Below, one piece after another: positions 9,601 through 17,506 of a stretch of 64,000 nucleotides of DNA. The notes below the pieces were generated by a model. The model ran no database searches. It was given only the letters and a program-made list of their open reading frames with translations, and was not told where the DNA came from. Position numbers and translations under genes: made by a program. This DNA comes from Actinomycetota bacterium. GTDB taxonomy: Bacteria > Actinomycetota > Actinomycetes > Propionibacteriales > Propionibacteriaceae. The DNA lies in assembly GCA_020161755.1 (NCBI GenBank), contig JAIUOS010000008.1, positions 87,373-151,372 of the forward strand. The letters run 5' to 3'. How positions within the stretch are numbered: the first letter of the stretch is position 1; the number at the start of each line of letters is the position of its first letter.

Positions 9601-11674
9601 CGAGTTCGGGGTTGGGGGCGTGTGCGCGCGCGACCGCGAAGGCGTCCAGCACCAGGAACCGGATCGACCGCTCGCGGATCACCCGGCGCGCGAAGGCCGG
9701 CAGTTCCTGCCACACCTGCAGCGGCGGCTTGTTCGACTGGAGGATCAGCGTCCCGCCGTGCACCAGCCCCTTCAGCGGGTTGGTGTGCGAGAAGACCTGG
9801 TGGTCGGGGGCGACCACGACCTCGACGTCCTCGAGCTCGGCGTTGGTGAGCAGCACCGGCTCGGGCGAGAGGGTGATGTAGTAGTTCGTCGACGCCCCGG
9901 ACTTCTCCGACCCGTACTTCGGGGCCGACTTGGAGTGCATGCCTAGCAGGGACGCGAGCACGTCGGTGAGCAGCTTGCCGGTCGCCACCGTGCCGTAGCC
10001 GCCGACCGAGTGGAACCGGATGCGCAGGGTGCCCGGTGCCAGGACCGGCGGGTTGGCGCCCGGGGTGAGCGCCATCAGCTCGGTCTCGGGGTAGGCGGCA
10101 CGCAGGCGGTCCTGGATCGCGGCCACCGCCGGCGTGGGGTTGGCGGTGAAGAACTGCGAGCCCAGGTACACCAGCGGCGCGGGCGACGCCTTCGTCATGT
10201 TCTCGAAGGCCGCGACCGTGTAGCGGGGCTGGATGTCGTGCCCACCCAGTCCGAAGATCGCGGTGGTCATCCGCGGGATCGCGGGCAGGGCGGGGACGCC
10301 GGGGTACGGCGCGTCCGCCGACCCGGCCTCGGCGTTGGCCCGGGCGTGGAACAGGGCCTGGGTGACCAGACGGGTGAGAGCGGTGTCGTCCGAGCGTTCC
10401 AGGACCGTGACCGCCTTCGCGGTGCCGAGGGCCGCGACCAGCTCGGCCTCGGGGAACGGCTGGAGCAGCTTCACCGACACCACCCCGACCTTCAGGCCCT
10501 GCGCCCGCAGGTGGGGGAGCACCGCGCGGACGTCGTCGGTGATCGATCCCATCCCGACCATCACGTAGTCGGCGTCGGCGGTGTCGTAGGCGAGCACCGG
10601 TGCGTAGCTGCGTCCGGTCAGGTCGGAATACTCGGCCATGGCCTGGCGCACCAGCTGCGGGACCGCGCCGGCGAAATGCGTCCGGTGGTCGGCGGAGCCG
10701 GCCTGGAAGTCGGGCTGGTTCTGCACCGGGCCGGTGAGACCGGGGTTGTGCGGGTCGACCAGGGCGGGGACGAGCTGACGGGTGCCGGCCGGCCAGCCGT
10801 TCAGCCACTGCCGCCGCCACTGCGACTGCCGGCCCACCGGCACATGTTGCAGCGTCTCCTCGACCAGTTCGCCGTCGTCGTCGGCCTCGATCCGGGGGCC
10901 GCGCGCCTCCAGCCAGCCGCGCAGTGCGGCCAGGTGGGCGGCGTCGAAGTCGTCGGCGTGCCGGTCCAGGTACCGCTGCAGCTGGAACACCCGTCCCTTC
11001 GCTCCGAACAGCAGGTCCTGCGCGACCGTCGGGCAGGGGATGCGTCCGGCCGGGTCGCCGAGGTAGCTGCGCAGCAGCTCGGGCTCGGGCAGCAGCACCT
11101 CGCTCATCACGTGGCTGGTCGCGAAGCCGTCCATCGCGTTGGCCACCGGGATCAGCGACAGCGCGGAGGTGCGGAAGGAGATCGCCGCGAGGTCGGCGGC
11201 CTCCTGCGGGTTCGACCCGAACAGGATGGTGTAGCCGGTCGGCAGCAGCGCGTAGACGTCGTCGTGGCCGGCCATCACGTTGAGGGAGTGCCGGGTGACG
11301 ACGCGCGCCGCGACCTGCAGCACGAAGCCGCCGATCTTCTTGCCGACCGTGACGTAGTGCGACTCCAGCCCGTACAGGATGCCCTGGCTGGAGGAGGCGT
11401 TGGAGATGAAGTTGCCGCCCACCAGCGCCGCGCCCAGCGCGCCGCTCTGGGCGGAGTGCTCGCCCTCGGTCTCGACGAAGAACGGGTGCTTCCCCCACAC
11501 GTTGAGCTGGCCCTCGGCACGGGCGGCCTCGAAGATCTCCGAGATCTCCGTGGACGGGGTGATCGGGTAGCCGATGACACCCCCGCAGACGTGCTTCATG
11601 ACGTGGGCGACGGCACCGTTGCCGTTGATCACGTCGGGGATGCCGGGGAACCGGACGGCGGCAGGTGCGGACAT
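6674..11674 (-). CDS. giant pyruvate/2-oxoacid:ferredoxin oxidoreductase with extra C-terminal cysteine domain
   Basis: Single-chain TPP-dependent 2-oxoacid:acceptor oxidoreductase of 1666 aa, well above the ~1200 aa usual for NifJ. Visible in order: pyrimidine-binding domain with YPITPSTEISE (about 36), gamma-like domain (RFHSVGGYGTVATG), two ferredoxin-type motifs (CTACLECALACP about 855, CTGCLQCVDVCGP about 985), the TPP domain (CRGCGEVTAIHLL about 1057; GDGAAFDIGFG about 1236; YSNTGGQAS). A C-terminal extension of about 200 residues carries CNDCATC near residue 1602. It would convert a 2-oxoacid plus CoA to acyl-CoA, CO2 and reduced ferredoxin. Being coupled to the Nfn-like gene suggests the electrons go on to NAD(P). 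The substrate could be other than pyruvate. Confidence 0.85.
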   Translation of the reverse strand: MSAPAAVRFPGIPDVINGNGAVAHVMKHVCGGVIGYPITPSTEISEIFEAARAEGQLNVWGKHPFFVETEGEHSAQSGALGAALVGGNFISNASSSQGILYGLESHYVTVGKKIGGFVLQVAARVVTRHSLNVMAGHDDVYALLPTGYTILFGSNPQEAADLAAISFRTSALSLIPVANAMDGFATSHVMSEVLLPEPELLRSYLGDPAGRIPCPTVAQDLLFGAKGRVFQLQRYLDRHADDFDAAHLAALRGWLEARGPRIEADDDGELVEETLQHVPVGRQSQWRRQWLNGWPAGTRQLVPALVDPHNPGLTGPVQNQPDFQAGSADHRTHFAGAVPQLVRQAMAEYSDLTGRSYAPVLAYDTADADYVMVGMGSITDDVRAVLPHLRAQGLKVGVVSVKLLQPFPEAELVAALGTAKAVTVLERSDDTALTRLVTQALFHARANAEAGSADAPYPGVPALPAIPRMTTAIFGLGGHDIQPRYTVAAFENMTKASPAPLVYLGSQFFTANPTPAVAAIQDRLRAAYPETELMALTPGANPPVLAPGTLRIRFHSVGGYGTVATGKLLTDVLASLLGMHSKSAPKYGSEKSGASTNYYITLSPEPVLLTNAELEDVEVVVAPDHQVFSHTNPLKGLVHGGTLILQSNKPPLQVWQELPAFARRVIRERSIRFLVLDAFAVARAHAPNPELETRMMGIAFIGAILGHVDGISRGDTRHAEAEVRAELAKKFGRRGETVIEANLAVIRDGMKAQSVEYDDPAFVAAEGATALTGVRASLSGAMTPSVTRERTSGLFDPGYYEEMIARPFREGTVDEAPVLPGTGLFMPVGTGAAKNKGLFRRTVPVFDASTCTACLECALACPDNAIPNTGHELGDLLGAAVDAAGLSEAERGPWYGLVPSWADAIRAGYAASSSATDLAAVAREASTQLSLATVPDLDEGRLDDVLGALAAFPVARTRPLFDAAEKQSAGTGVLFSAVVDPWKCTGCLQCVDVCGPAALTTADQDDVLLGMLEARFERLTRLPDTPARVTVDATAPGGDIKRILLARNDYYSMTGGHGACRGCGEVTAIHLLNSLSHRVGRDRREAHLRDLETTLDALAELKGRLPEGERRDRVAATLAELERRLYLYESGPTGDGPAPVVMANSTGCSSVYASTMPNSAYLDPWVNGLFQDAQPLAMGIYEGLVSGLVAEVRALRVAELELTDSYDAELHDAALATLSWRDFTPAERTLVPVVLTISGDGAAFDIGFGAMSRVLAGGTPIKSLVLDTGGYSNTGGQASTASFAGQDADLARYGSAHAGKLESRKELGLLAAFHPGVYVCATATAFHSHFLRASADLIGYNDGAGLMIAYAPCDTENGMPEDLANARSRLAVESRVFPLFVHDPRRGADLSERFSLEGNPEPEGLWTETTLTYRDDRGQLQLLTMPLTPADFAIGEVRFARQFRWLANYEEAGAVPIAEYVELPLHQRTGRTPFVHTTDRKRRLVKMACSDSIVALVEDRRRNWRTLQFLAGQSEALLSARHRAEVGEWTSRYGAAIEARESALDTIAQAMADLATASGAPAGGPLHLGLFGSPLAAPAAEEAPASVAVDERPIWLDAEDLPRCNDCATCYQELPQLFEKATIVVDGNPQTVGRMRPDALDGLELTTELTARITRVKATCDAEIIR

Positions 11675-11769
11675 GCGAACTCTTCTCTGAGCAGGGCACC
11701 GGTCCGGGAGCGTGCTCGTCCGCAGGCGGGCATGGGAGGCCTCCCAGGCGCGATCACTGCATTCTCTCC

Positions 11770-11792
11770 CCGCCCGGAGCCGCCCCGGGCGG
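11770..11792 (-). terminator. GC hairpin after the MFS gene
   Basis: CCGCCCGG (11770-11777) pairs with CCGGGCGG (11785-11792) across a 7-nt loop. It lies 9 nt beyond the MFS stop on the minus strand and about 95 nt upstream of the giant POR start. It probably separates or attenuates transcription between the two; there is no T-run. The remaining 11675-11769 would hold the POR promoter, but no clear -10/-35 pair could be picked. Confidence 0.5.
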
Positions 11793-11800
11793 AAACGGAG

Positions 11801-13051
11801 TTATTCGAAGATCGTCTCGCGCTCGTCGGTGGGGTCCTCGACCGCGGCGGCCCGCGCGACCGCCCGGCTGAGGCCGGCCGCCGACGACACCGCGATCACC
11901 GCGGCCAGGGTCGCGAAGCCGGCGGTGACGTTGAAGCCGGACGCGTAGGACTGGGCGTCGATCACCGCGCCGACCACGCTGGAGCCGATCGCGACCCCGA
12001 TGCCCAGCCCGGTGCCCATCCAGGACAGGCCCTCGGTGAGGCGCTCGCGGGGCACCAGCCGTCCGACCAGGGTGTTGCCGTTGATCAGGGTCGGCGCGAC
12101 GGTGGCGCCGACGAGCAGGCCCACGCCGGCCAGCACCAGTTCGGACCGGGCGACCAGCAGCCCGGAGGCGCTGACGAACAGGGCGAGCACGCCGATCACG
12201 AACCGCCGGGTCAGCGGCGACTTCCAGGCGCGCGCCCCGTAGACGAAGCCGGCGACGGCGGAGGCGAACGAGAACACGGCCAGCACCGTGCCGGTCGCCG
12301 AGCGGACGCCCCACTCGGTGGCGGCGGCCACCACGCTGACGTCGATGCCGCCGAACACGCAGCCGATCAGGGTGTTCACCGCGACCAGCGGGGCGATGCC
12401 CGCGGTCAGCAGGATGAAGCGCCGGTGCGGACGCGGGGTCCCGTCCGCCGGACGGGGCGGAACCGGCGGCTCGGTGCTGCGCTGGGAGTAGAACAACTGC
12501 GCGCCGACCAGCGAGAACACGATCGGCGCCACCAGGCCCGCGGCGGGGTGGACGCCGATGGACAGCGCGGTCGCCAGCACCGGCCCGATCACGAACGTGA
12601 GCTCGTCGAGGGTCGACTCCAGCGAGTAGGCGGTGTGCAGCAGGTGCGGGTCGCTGGTGACGTAGCTCCAGCGGGCCCGGACGAGGGCGCCCGGGGCGCC
12701 GCCGGTCGCGCCGCTGATGATGACCGGTGCGAACAGCGTCCACGCCGGCTGCTTCAGCACGGCGAGCACCACGACGACGCCGAGCATCACGGCGGAGACG
12801 ACCGCGGCCGGGTACATCACCCGGCGCTGCCCGTACCGGTCGACGAGGTTGGAGAGCACCGCGGTGCCGATGGCCCACGCGACCGCGTTGGACGCGGCGA
12901 GCGCGCCGGCCAACCCGTAGCTCTGGTAGAGCGCAGAGACCATCAGCACGATGCCGAGGCCCATCATCGCTCCGCCCGAGCGCGCCAGCAGCCCGGCCGC
13001 GCAGAACTTGAGGGCGCCCGGGATCGCGAGGATCTCCCGATAGGCGCGCAT
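11801..13051 (-). CDS. MFS transporter
   Basis: Inner-membrane transporter of 416 aa with about 12 hydrophobic segments. The motif-A-like loop between helices 2 and 3 reads NLVDRYGQRRVMYP. The second half begins near HRRFILLTAGIAPLVAVNT after a Pro/Arg-rich central loop, the normal MFS two-bundle plan. The substrate cannot be assigned. It lies between the Crp/Fnr-type regulator gene (90 nt upstream) and the giant POR gene, all on the minus strand. It might export or import an acid connected with that metabolism, but this is only positional. Confidence 0.85.
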   Translation of the reverse strand: MRAYREILAIPGALKFCAAGLLARSGGAMMGLGIVLMVSALYQSYGLAGALAASNAVAWAIGTAVLSNLVDRYGQRRVMYPAAVVSAVMLGVVVVLAVLKQPAWTLFAPVIISGATGGAPGALVRARWSYVTSDPHLLHTAYSLESTLDELTFVIGPVLATALSIGVHPAAGLVAPIVFSLVGAQLFYSQRSTEPPVPPRPADGTPRPHRRFILLTAGIAPLVAVNTLIGCVFGGIDVSVVAAATEWGVRSATGTVLAVFSFASAVAGFVYGARAWKSPLTRRFVIGVLALFVSASGLLVARSELVLAGVGLLVGATVAPTLINGNTLVGRLVPRERLTEGLSWMGTGLGIGVAIGSSVVGAVIDAQSYASGFNVTAGFATLAAVIAVSSAAGLSRAVARAAAVEDPTDERETIFE

Positions 13052-13090
13052 CCCTGAAGTCTCGCACAGCGCAGGCGTGCCGGCCGACGG

Positions 13091-13140
13091 CGGACGGGCG
13101 GTGCGGACGGGCGGTGCGGAGGGGGGTGCGGACGGGCGGG
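13091..13140. repeat. short GC-rich tandem repeat, 12-13 bp unit
   Basis: About three imperfect copies of GTGCGGACGGGCG start at 13101, 13114 and 13126, preceded by a partial copy. They fill the short space between the Crp/Fnr-type regulator stop and the MFS start. They may simply be slippage of GC-rich spacer DNA. Confidence 0.6.
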
Positions 13141-13830
13141 TCAGGCCTCGGGGTCTGGCTCGGGTTCGGCCCCCACCCGCTTGGCGATACGGCTCAGCGC
13201 GACGTCGGTGACGTTGAGGTAACTGGCCAGGTCGCGGCGGCTGATCCGGGCTACCAGGTCGGGCTGGCGGTCCAGCAGCGTCCGGTAGCGCTGCTCGGGG
13301 GAGTTGCGCAGCAGGCCGGCGTCCGCCTGCAGGCTGATGCCGTACATCAGCGGCACCGCGTTGGCCATCCGCGACCAGGCGCTGTGGCGGGCGGCGAGCC
13401 GCTCGACCACCCGGTAGTCGAAGCGGTGCACCAGGCTGGCCTCGAGGGCGACCAGGGTGTGGATGGAGACCCCGTCCGCGGCGGCCCGCAGCTCGTCCAC
13501 CCGCGGGTGCAGGTTGCGCGCGACGACCAGCCGGACGCCCTCCGGGGCCAGCGCCGGTAGCGAGGCGAGGATGTCGCCCTCCTCGGAGAAGAACGTGATG
13601 ATCGGACGCCCGCGCGCGTTCGTCATCTGGGCCTTCAGCAGGCCCTCCTCGACGTAGTAGATGTAGGGGTGCGGCTCCCCGGCGGAGAAGAGCACGTCCC
13701 CGGTGTCGAGGTGGATGCTGTGGACGGTGCGGGCGAACGCGTCCCACTCCGGCAGCTCCGCGGCGGCGTACGCCTCCAGGAGCAGGCGGAGACTGCGCAC
13801 CACGTGGCCGCTGGCCACGCCTCCTCGCAT
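13141..13830 (-). CDS. Crp/Fnr-family transcriptional regulator
   Basis: Regulator of 229 aa with an N-terminal cyclic-nucleotide-type beta-roll (HLDTGDVLFSAGEPHPYIYY, about 40-60, and GDILASLPAL) and a C-terminal winged helix (ISRRDLASYLNVTDVALSRI, about 193-212). The translation contains no cysteine, so an FNR-type Fe-S cluster is excluded, and an all-Cys redox switch too. ATG at 13830 follows GGAGGTTGCC; a GTG directly before it is also possible. Its position at the head of the MFS / giant POR / Nfn-like run suggests it controls them. The effector is unknown. Confidence 0.85.
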   Translation of the reverse strand: MRGGVASGHVVRSLRLLLEAYAAAELPEWDAFARTVHSIHLDTGDVLFSAGEPHPYIYYVEEGLLKAQMTNARGRPIITFFSEEGDILASLPALAPEGVRLVVARNLHPRVDELRAAADGVSIHTLVALEASLVHRFDYRVVERLAARHSAWSRMANAVPLMYGISLQADAGLLRNSPEQRYRTLLDRQPDLVARISRRDLASYLNVTDVALSRIAKRVGAEPEPDPEA

Positions 13831-13950
13831 CACGGCAACCTCCAGGGTCTGCGCACAGGCTATTGCGAATCCCGGGAAAGGGGGCTCGTTCCGCACCACG
13901 GGAGTAGTGATACCCCCGCGGGTGTGCCCAGCCAACGATAGAGTGCTCAA

Positions 13951-14784
13951 GTGAAACGTGTGCTGCTTCTGGTGATCGCGCTGCTGGTGGGGCTCCTCGG
14001 CCCCGTCCCGACGGCGAGCGCCGTCCCGGCGTCCCCGCTGGGGATCACCGGTGCAGCCAACTTCCGTGACCTCGCCGGCGACGGGACGATCGCGCTGGCC
14101 GGGGGCGGCCACCTCGCCACCGGCGTGGTGTACCGCTCGGCGAAGCTGTACGACCTGACCGCCGCCGACATCAGTGCGCTCGAGGCCGCCGGCATCTCCG
14201 ACGTCTACGACCTGCGGACGAAATCGGTCGCCAAGAAGCTGCCCGACCCGAAGATCACCGGCGCCGACAACCACCTGATCGACCTGTTCGCCGGCCACAC
14301 CCTGAGCTCGGCCAAGGCCACCACCCCGGCGAAGGCGCGCGCCTACATGCGCGAGGAGTACCGGCGGTTCGTCACGATCTCCGACCAGCGCAAGGCACTG
14401 TCGCGGACGTTGCGCTCGATCGTGAAGGCCGAGGGTCCGGTCATCATCCACTGCACGCAGGGCAAGGACCGCACCGGCTGGGTCTCGGCCATGCTGCAGA
14501 CCATCGCCGGGGTCGATTCGGCGACGATCACCGACCAGTTCCTGCTGTCGAACACCTACCGGGCGGCCGACATCGCGGCCAAGGTCGAGGCCACCCGGGC
14601 GAAGTACGGCGACACCAGGGCGGCCGCGGTGTCGGAGAAGGAGACGCTGCGCGCGTCCTACCTCCAGGCCGGGCTCGACAAGGCGAAGAGCAAGTACGGC
14701 TCGGTGAAGAAGTACCTGCTCAAGGGTGTCGGCCTGAGCAACGCCCAGTACGCCGCGCTCCGGACACTGCTCACCGCCCCGTAG
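13951..14784 (+). CDS. secreted protein-tyrosine phosphatase (Y_phosphatase3 family)
   Basis: Predicted exported phosphatase of 277 aa. The first ~25 residues form a signal peptide (KRVLLLVIALLVGLLGPVP, then TASAVPAS). The family hallmark NFRDLAGDG occurs near residue 38, YRSAKLYDLT and DVYDLRT follow, and the catalytic P-loop HCTQGKDRTG (Cys-x5-Arg) lies at about 167-176. Lys/Arg-rich helices make up the C-terminus. GTG at 13951 is the natural start before the signal peptide. It is divergent from the Crp/Fnr-type regulator and converges on the oxidoreductase gene. The C-terminal domain of the protein at 41833-43668 is a distant relative, including a shared KYLLKGVGLS / NYLTTGLGLS ending. Confidence 0.88.
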   Translation: MKRVLLLVIALLVGLLGPVPTASAVPASPLGITGAANFRDLAGDGTIALAGGGHLATGVVYRSAKLYDLTAADISALEAAGISDVYDLRTKSVAKKLPDPKITGADNHLIDLFAGHTLSSAKATTPAKARAYMREEYRRFVTISDQRKALSRTLRSIVKAEGPVIIHCTQGKDRTGWVSAMLQTIAGVDSATITDQFLLSNTYRAADIAAKVEATRAKYGDTRAAAVSEKETLRASYLQAGLDKAKSKYGSVKKYLLKGVGLSNAQYAALRTLLTAP

Positions 14785-14803
14785 GCCTGCGGGCCGTCAG
14801 GCC
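14784..14803. terminator. small bidirectional hairpin between convergent genes
   Basis: GGCCTG (14784-14789) pairs with CAGGCC (14798-14803). It overlaps the stops of the phosphatase (plus) and the Gfo/Idh/MocA oxidoreductase (minus), which are only 12 nt apart, so it could terminate both. The stem is only 6 bp and there is no T-run. Confidence 0.4.
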
Positions 14804-15948
14804 AGCGTCGACTCCCGCGGGTCCCAGTTCGCCGGCAGCATCGGCACCGGGGAGATCGAGCTCTCCACCGCGACCATCTCGCCGGTGGTGATCGACTCCT
14901 CCATCGATACCATCACGTCCAGGATGTGGTGGCCGAGCTCGCCGGACGCGATCGGGGCGCCGCCGTGGCGGATGCAGCGGGCGAGGTCGAGCGCGCCGGC
15001 ACCGCGTCCGAAGGTGGCGTCCGGCACGTCGACGTCCACCCATTCGGTGGCGTCGCGCACGTTCGCCATGGTCACCGGACGGGTCAGTCGCACCGGCCCG
15101 CTGAACAGGTTCGGGTCGGGGAGCAGCAGGGTGGCCTCGGTGCCCGTGATCTCCACGTAGCCCATCCGGGCCAGGGGCGAGTCGAAGCTCAGGACGCTCT
15201 GCGCGGTGGCGCCGCCCTCGAAGCTGGCGATCGCGCTGACGTGGCTGGGCGCGACCACGTCGAACTCGGTGCCCGCCCGCTCGCCCACCTGGATCGTGCG
15301 GGTGGCCCGGCTCTTCGAACCGACCGCGGCGACCCGGGCGTACGGGCCGAAGATGTGCGCGAGCGCGGTGAGGTAGTAGGGGCCGGTGTCGAACAGCGGG
15401 CCCGCCCCGGCGGCGAACAGGAACTCCGGACCGGGGTGGAACAGGTCGGGGCCCGGCCACTGGAACACCGTCTGCGCCGACAGGGGAGTGCCGATGTCGC
15501 CGCGCGCGATCACCCGCCGGGCGGCCTGGAGGCCGGGACCGTACACCGTGTCGGGCGCGACGCCGACCAGCAGGCCCGCGTCGGCGGCGTCGGCCAACAG
15601 GCGGGCCGAACTCTCGCGGTCGACGCTGATCGGCTTCTCCGACCACACGTGCTTGCCCGCCGCGACGGCGGCGGCGGAGACCTCGGCGTGCACGGCCGGG
15701 ATGGTCAGGTTGACCACCAACTCGACCCCGGGGTGGGCCAGGACGTCCGCGGCGGTGCCGGCGTCCGGGACGCCGTGCGCGTCCGCCTGTTCGCGGGCGC
15801 GCTGCGGGTCGAGGTCGCCGATGATGAGCACGGCCACGTCCGGGAAGCTGGTGAGGTTCTCCAGGTAGGTCTGGCTGATCATCCCGGCACCGATCAGGCC
15901 GACCCCGACCGGGCCGGTGCGCGGGCTGTGGGCTGCGGGCGTGGTCAT
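14797..15948 (-). CDS. Gfo/Idh/MocA-family oxidoreductase
   Basis: NAD(P)-dependent sugar or polyol dehydrogenase-like protein of 383 aa. The Rossmann motif is GLIGAGMISQTYLENL (residues ~15-30), the family signature EKP is in GKHVWSEKPIS (about 98-106), and the substrate domain contains GAGPLFDTGPYYL, where D-x-G-x-Y is typical. It starts with ATG overlapping the stop of the HbpS-like gene by ATGA, so the two are translationally coupled, and a LacI-type regulator lies upstream on the same strand. It probably oxidises a sugar-like compound. The exact substrate is not readable. Confidence 0.88.
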   Translation of the reverse strand: MTTPAAHSPRTGPVGVGLIGAGMISQTYLENLTSFPDVAVLIIGDLDPQRAREQADAHGVPDAGTAADVLAHPGVELVVNLTIPAVHAEVSAAAVAAGKHVWSEKPISVDRESSARLLADAADAGLLVGVAPDTVYGPGLQAARRVIARGDIGTPLSAQTVFQWPGPDLFHPGPEFLFAAGAGPLFDTGPYYLTALAHIFGPYARVAAVGSKSRATRTIQVGERAGTEFDVVAPSHVSAIASFEGGATAQSVLSFDSPLARMGYVEITGTEATLLLPDPNLFSGPVRLTRPVTMANVRDATEWVDVDVPDATFGRGAGALDLARCIRHGGAPIASGELGHHILDVMVSMEESITTGEMVAVESSISPVPMLPANWDPRESTLA

Positions 15949-16388
15949 GCGTGGCCTCCTTGGGTCGACAGGTTGGTGAGGACGGACAGGGCGAGGTCGT
16001 GGTCGGCGCCGGAGTCGAGGCCGGAGATGGCGAGCACGCCGACCATCGCGCCGCGCACGGAGATCGGCACCGCGCCGCCGGCGGGGAAGTACCGGCCGGG
16101 GTCGAGGCCGAACGCGGCCAGGAAGCCGGCCGCGTCCCCGTCCGCGACGTAGCGTCCGGCGACCTCGGCCGAGGGGACAGCGAAGTGTTCGACGATCCGG
16201 GTCTTGCGCTCGACCCAGGCGTCGTTGTCGGCGCTGGTGCCGGGCAGGGCGGCGTGGAAGACCCGCTGCCGGCCGAGGTGGATGCAGATCGTCACCGGGA
16301 GCCCGCGCTCGCGACACTGGACGGCCAGGGCCGTCCCCAGCAGCCACGCGTCGTCGTGGTCGAAGCGGTCGAGGTCGGGAACGGCCAT
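15945..16388 (-). CDS. HbpS/UPF0303-like protein (DUF336 family)
   Basis: Small cytoplasmic protein of 147 aa of the DUF336/UPF0303 type (heme-binding HbpS-like fold). Visible features are the AWLLGTALAVQCRERGLPV helix, ICIHLGRQRVFHAALPGTSA, and the WVERKTRIVEHF segment found in UPF0303 proteins. The end has GAMVGVLAISGLDSGADHDL. It is often next to sugar oxidoreductases, as here. Function in this subfamily is not established; heme binding is a family possibility only. It ends overlapping the oxidoreductase start (ATGA) and begins 19 nt after the LacI regulator stop. Confidence 0.8.
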   Translation of the reverse strand: MAVPDLDRFDHDDAWLLGTALAVQCRERGLPVTICIHLGRQRVFHAALPGTSADNDAWVERKTRIVEHFAVPSAEVAGRYVADGDAAGFLAAFGLDPGRYFPAGGAVPISVRGAMVGVLAISGLDSGADHDLALSVLTNLSTQGGHA

Positions 16389-16407
16389 CGGTTCCTCCGT
16401 GGGCGGG

Positions 16408-17388
16408 CTAGGCACTGGCACGGACCACCAGGGTGCTGCGCGCCAGGAACGGCTCGGGTGCGGGGGCGTCGTCGATCAGGTGCCGGGCCTGTCGCCACAG
16501 GTGGTCGACGAACGCGCGGGGCTCCAGGTGGACGGTGGTCAACGGGGGCTGGGTGAGGGGGGCGAAGATGTCGTCGTCGACGCCGATCACCGCGAGGTCG
16601 CCCGGCACGGTGAGGCCCAGCGTCGCCGCGGCGGCCAGGCAGGCGGCGGCGTGCAGGTCGTTGAAGCAGGCCACCGCGGTGACCGGCTGGGGCGCCGACC
16701 GCCACGCGGCGAGCACGGCGGCCACGGCGGCGACGTCGAACGTGGTGCCGCCGGGCACCGCCGCCATCGCCGGTTCGGGCAGGCGGGCGTCGGCGCAGGC
16801 CGTCCGGAACCCGGCGGTGCGCGGTTCGGCGAACCGCAGTAGGTCGGGCTCGGTGGTGGTCAGGTAGCCGAGGCGACGGTGGCCGGCGGCGGCGAGGTGC
16901 CCGACCTGGAGGGCGGTCGCCGAGGCTGCGCTCGGGGTACCCAGGTCGGCCTCCAGCAGCGGCACCCGGACGGCGGCCAGCAGCGTGCGCTCGCCCTCGC
17001 TGAGGGTGTCGGTGCTGATCGCCACGCACGGTTCGAGATTGGCCAGGGTGGCGGCGAGGTCCTCGGGCGCCCGGCGTCGCCAGACCACCAGCGAGCGCCC
17101 GGTCGCGGCCACCAGGGCCGTCAGGCCGTCCTCGACCTCGGTGACGTTCGTGCTCCACGGCACGCCGGTGTTGATCAGCAGGACCAGCGGCGAGCGGCCC
17201 GCGCGCAGGGCCCGCGAGGCGGCGTGCGGCACGTAGCCCAGGTCGCGCGCGGCGGTGAGCACGCGCTGCCTGGTCGCCTCGGGGATCGACTGGTCGTCGC
17301 GGCCGTTGAGCACGTAGCTGACCGTCGCCCGGGAGACGCCCGCACGGCGCGCGACGTCGGTGCTGGTGCTCCGCTCGCCGCCGGTCAC
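16408..17388 (-). CDS. LacI-family transcriptional regulator
   Basis: Repressor of 326 aa. The N-terminal LacI helix-turn-helix is clear ([20 protein letters not shown], residues ~9-28), with the hinge helix region [15 protein letters not shown]. The C-terminal periplasmic-binding-like sensor domain includes [20 protein letters not shown] and [23 protein letters not shown] at 17388 follows the strong site CAGGAGGCAGCG. The gene heads a minus-strand run with the HbpS-like and Gfo/Idh/MocA genes, and an imperfect palindrome lies just upstream, so it probably autoregulates and controls that operon in response to a sugar. Confidence 0.9.
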   Translation of the reverse strand: MTGGERSTSTDVARRAGVSRATVSYVLNGRDDQSIPEATRQRVLTAARDLGYVPHAASRALRAGRSPLVLLINTGVPWSTNVTEVEDGLTALVAATGRSLVVWRRRAPEDLAATLANLEPCVAISTDTLSEGERTLLAAVRVPLLEADLGTPSAASATALQVGHLAAAGHRRLGYLTTTEPDLLRFAEPRTAGFRTACADARLPEPAMAAVPGGTTFDVAAVAAVLAAWRSAPQPVTAVACFNDLHAAACLAAAATLGLTVPGDLAVIGVDDDIFAPLTQPPLTTVHLEPRAFVDHLWRQARHLIDDAPAPEPFLARSTLVVRASA

Positions 17389-17404
17389 CGCTGCCTCCTG
17401 ACAT

Positions 17405-17424
17405 CTACTTACACGTGACAGTAG
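17405..17424. promoter_or_regulatory. candidate LacI-type operator
   Basis: CTACTTACACGTGACAGTAG is an imperfect 20-bp palindrome centred on CACGTG, with CTACT/AGTAG outer half-sites (8 of 10 pairs match). It lies 16 nt upstream of the LacI-type regulator start. LacI proteins bind even-length palindromes of this size with a central CG, so autoregulation is likely. Assignment rests on symmetry and position. Confidence 0.55.
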
Positions 17425-17506
17425 CTCCGTCCTCCGAACCTGCGCAAGAGGGTGGGGTGGCACGTGTCAGCATCCGGTCGGAGGGCGAGCCGGTAGGCTG
17501 CGGACC

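Noticed and set aside
6674..11674. Giant POR as an artefactual fusion or frameshifted pair
   Set aside because: The frame is uninterrupted, with motifs in the normal order and the expected codon bias throughout; the extra length is internal and C-terminal.
8414..13057. Very long open frames on the plus strand opposite the giant POR and MFS genes
   Set aside because: They are antisense shadows of GC-rich genes: Arg/Gly/Asp/His-rich translations without motifs, while the opposite frame has clear POR and MFS motifs.
13141..13830. Assigning the regulator as oxygen-sensing FNR
   Set aside because: There is not one cysteine in the translation.
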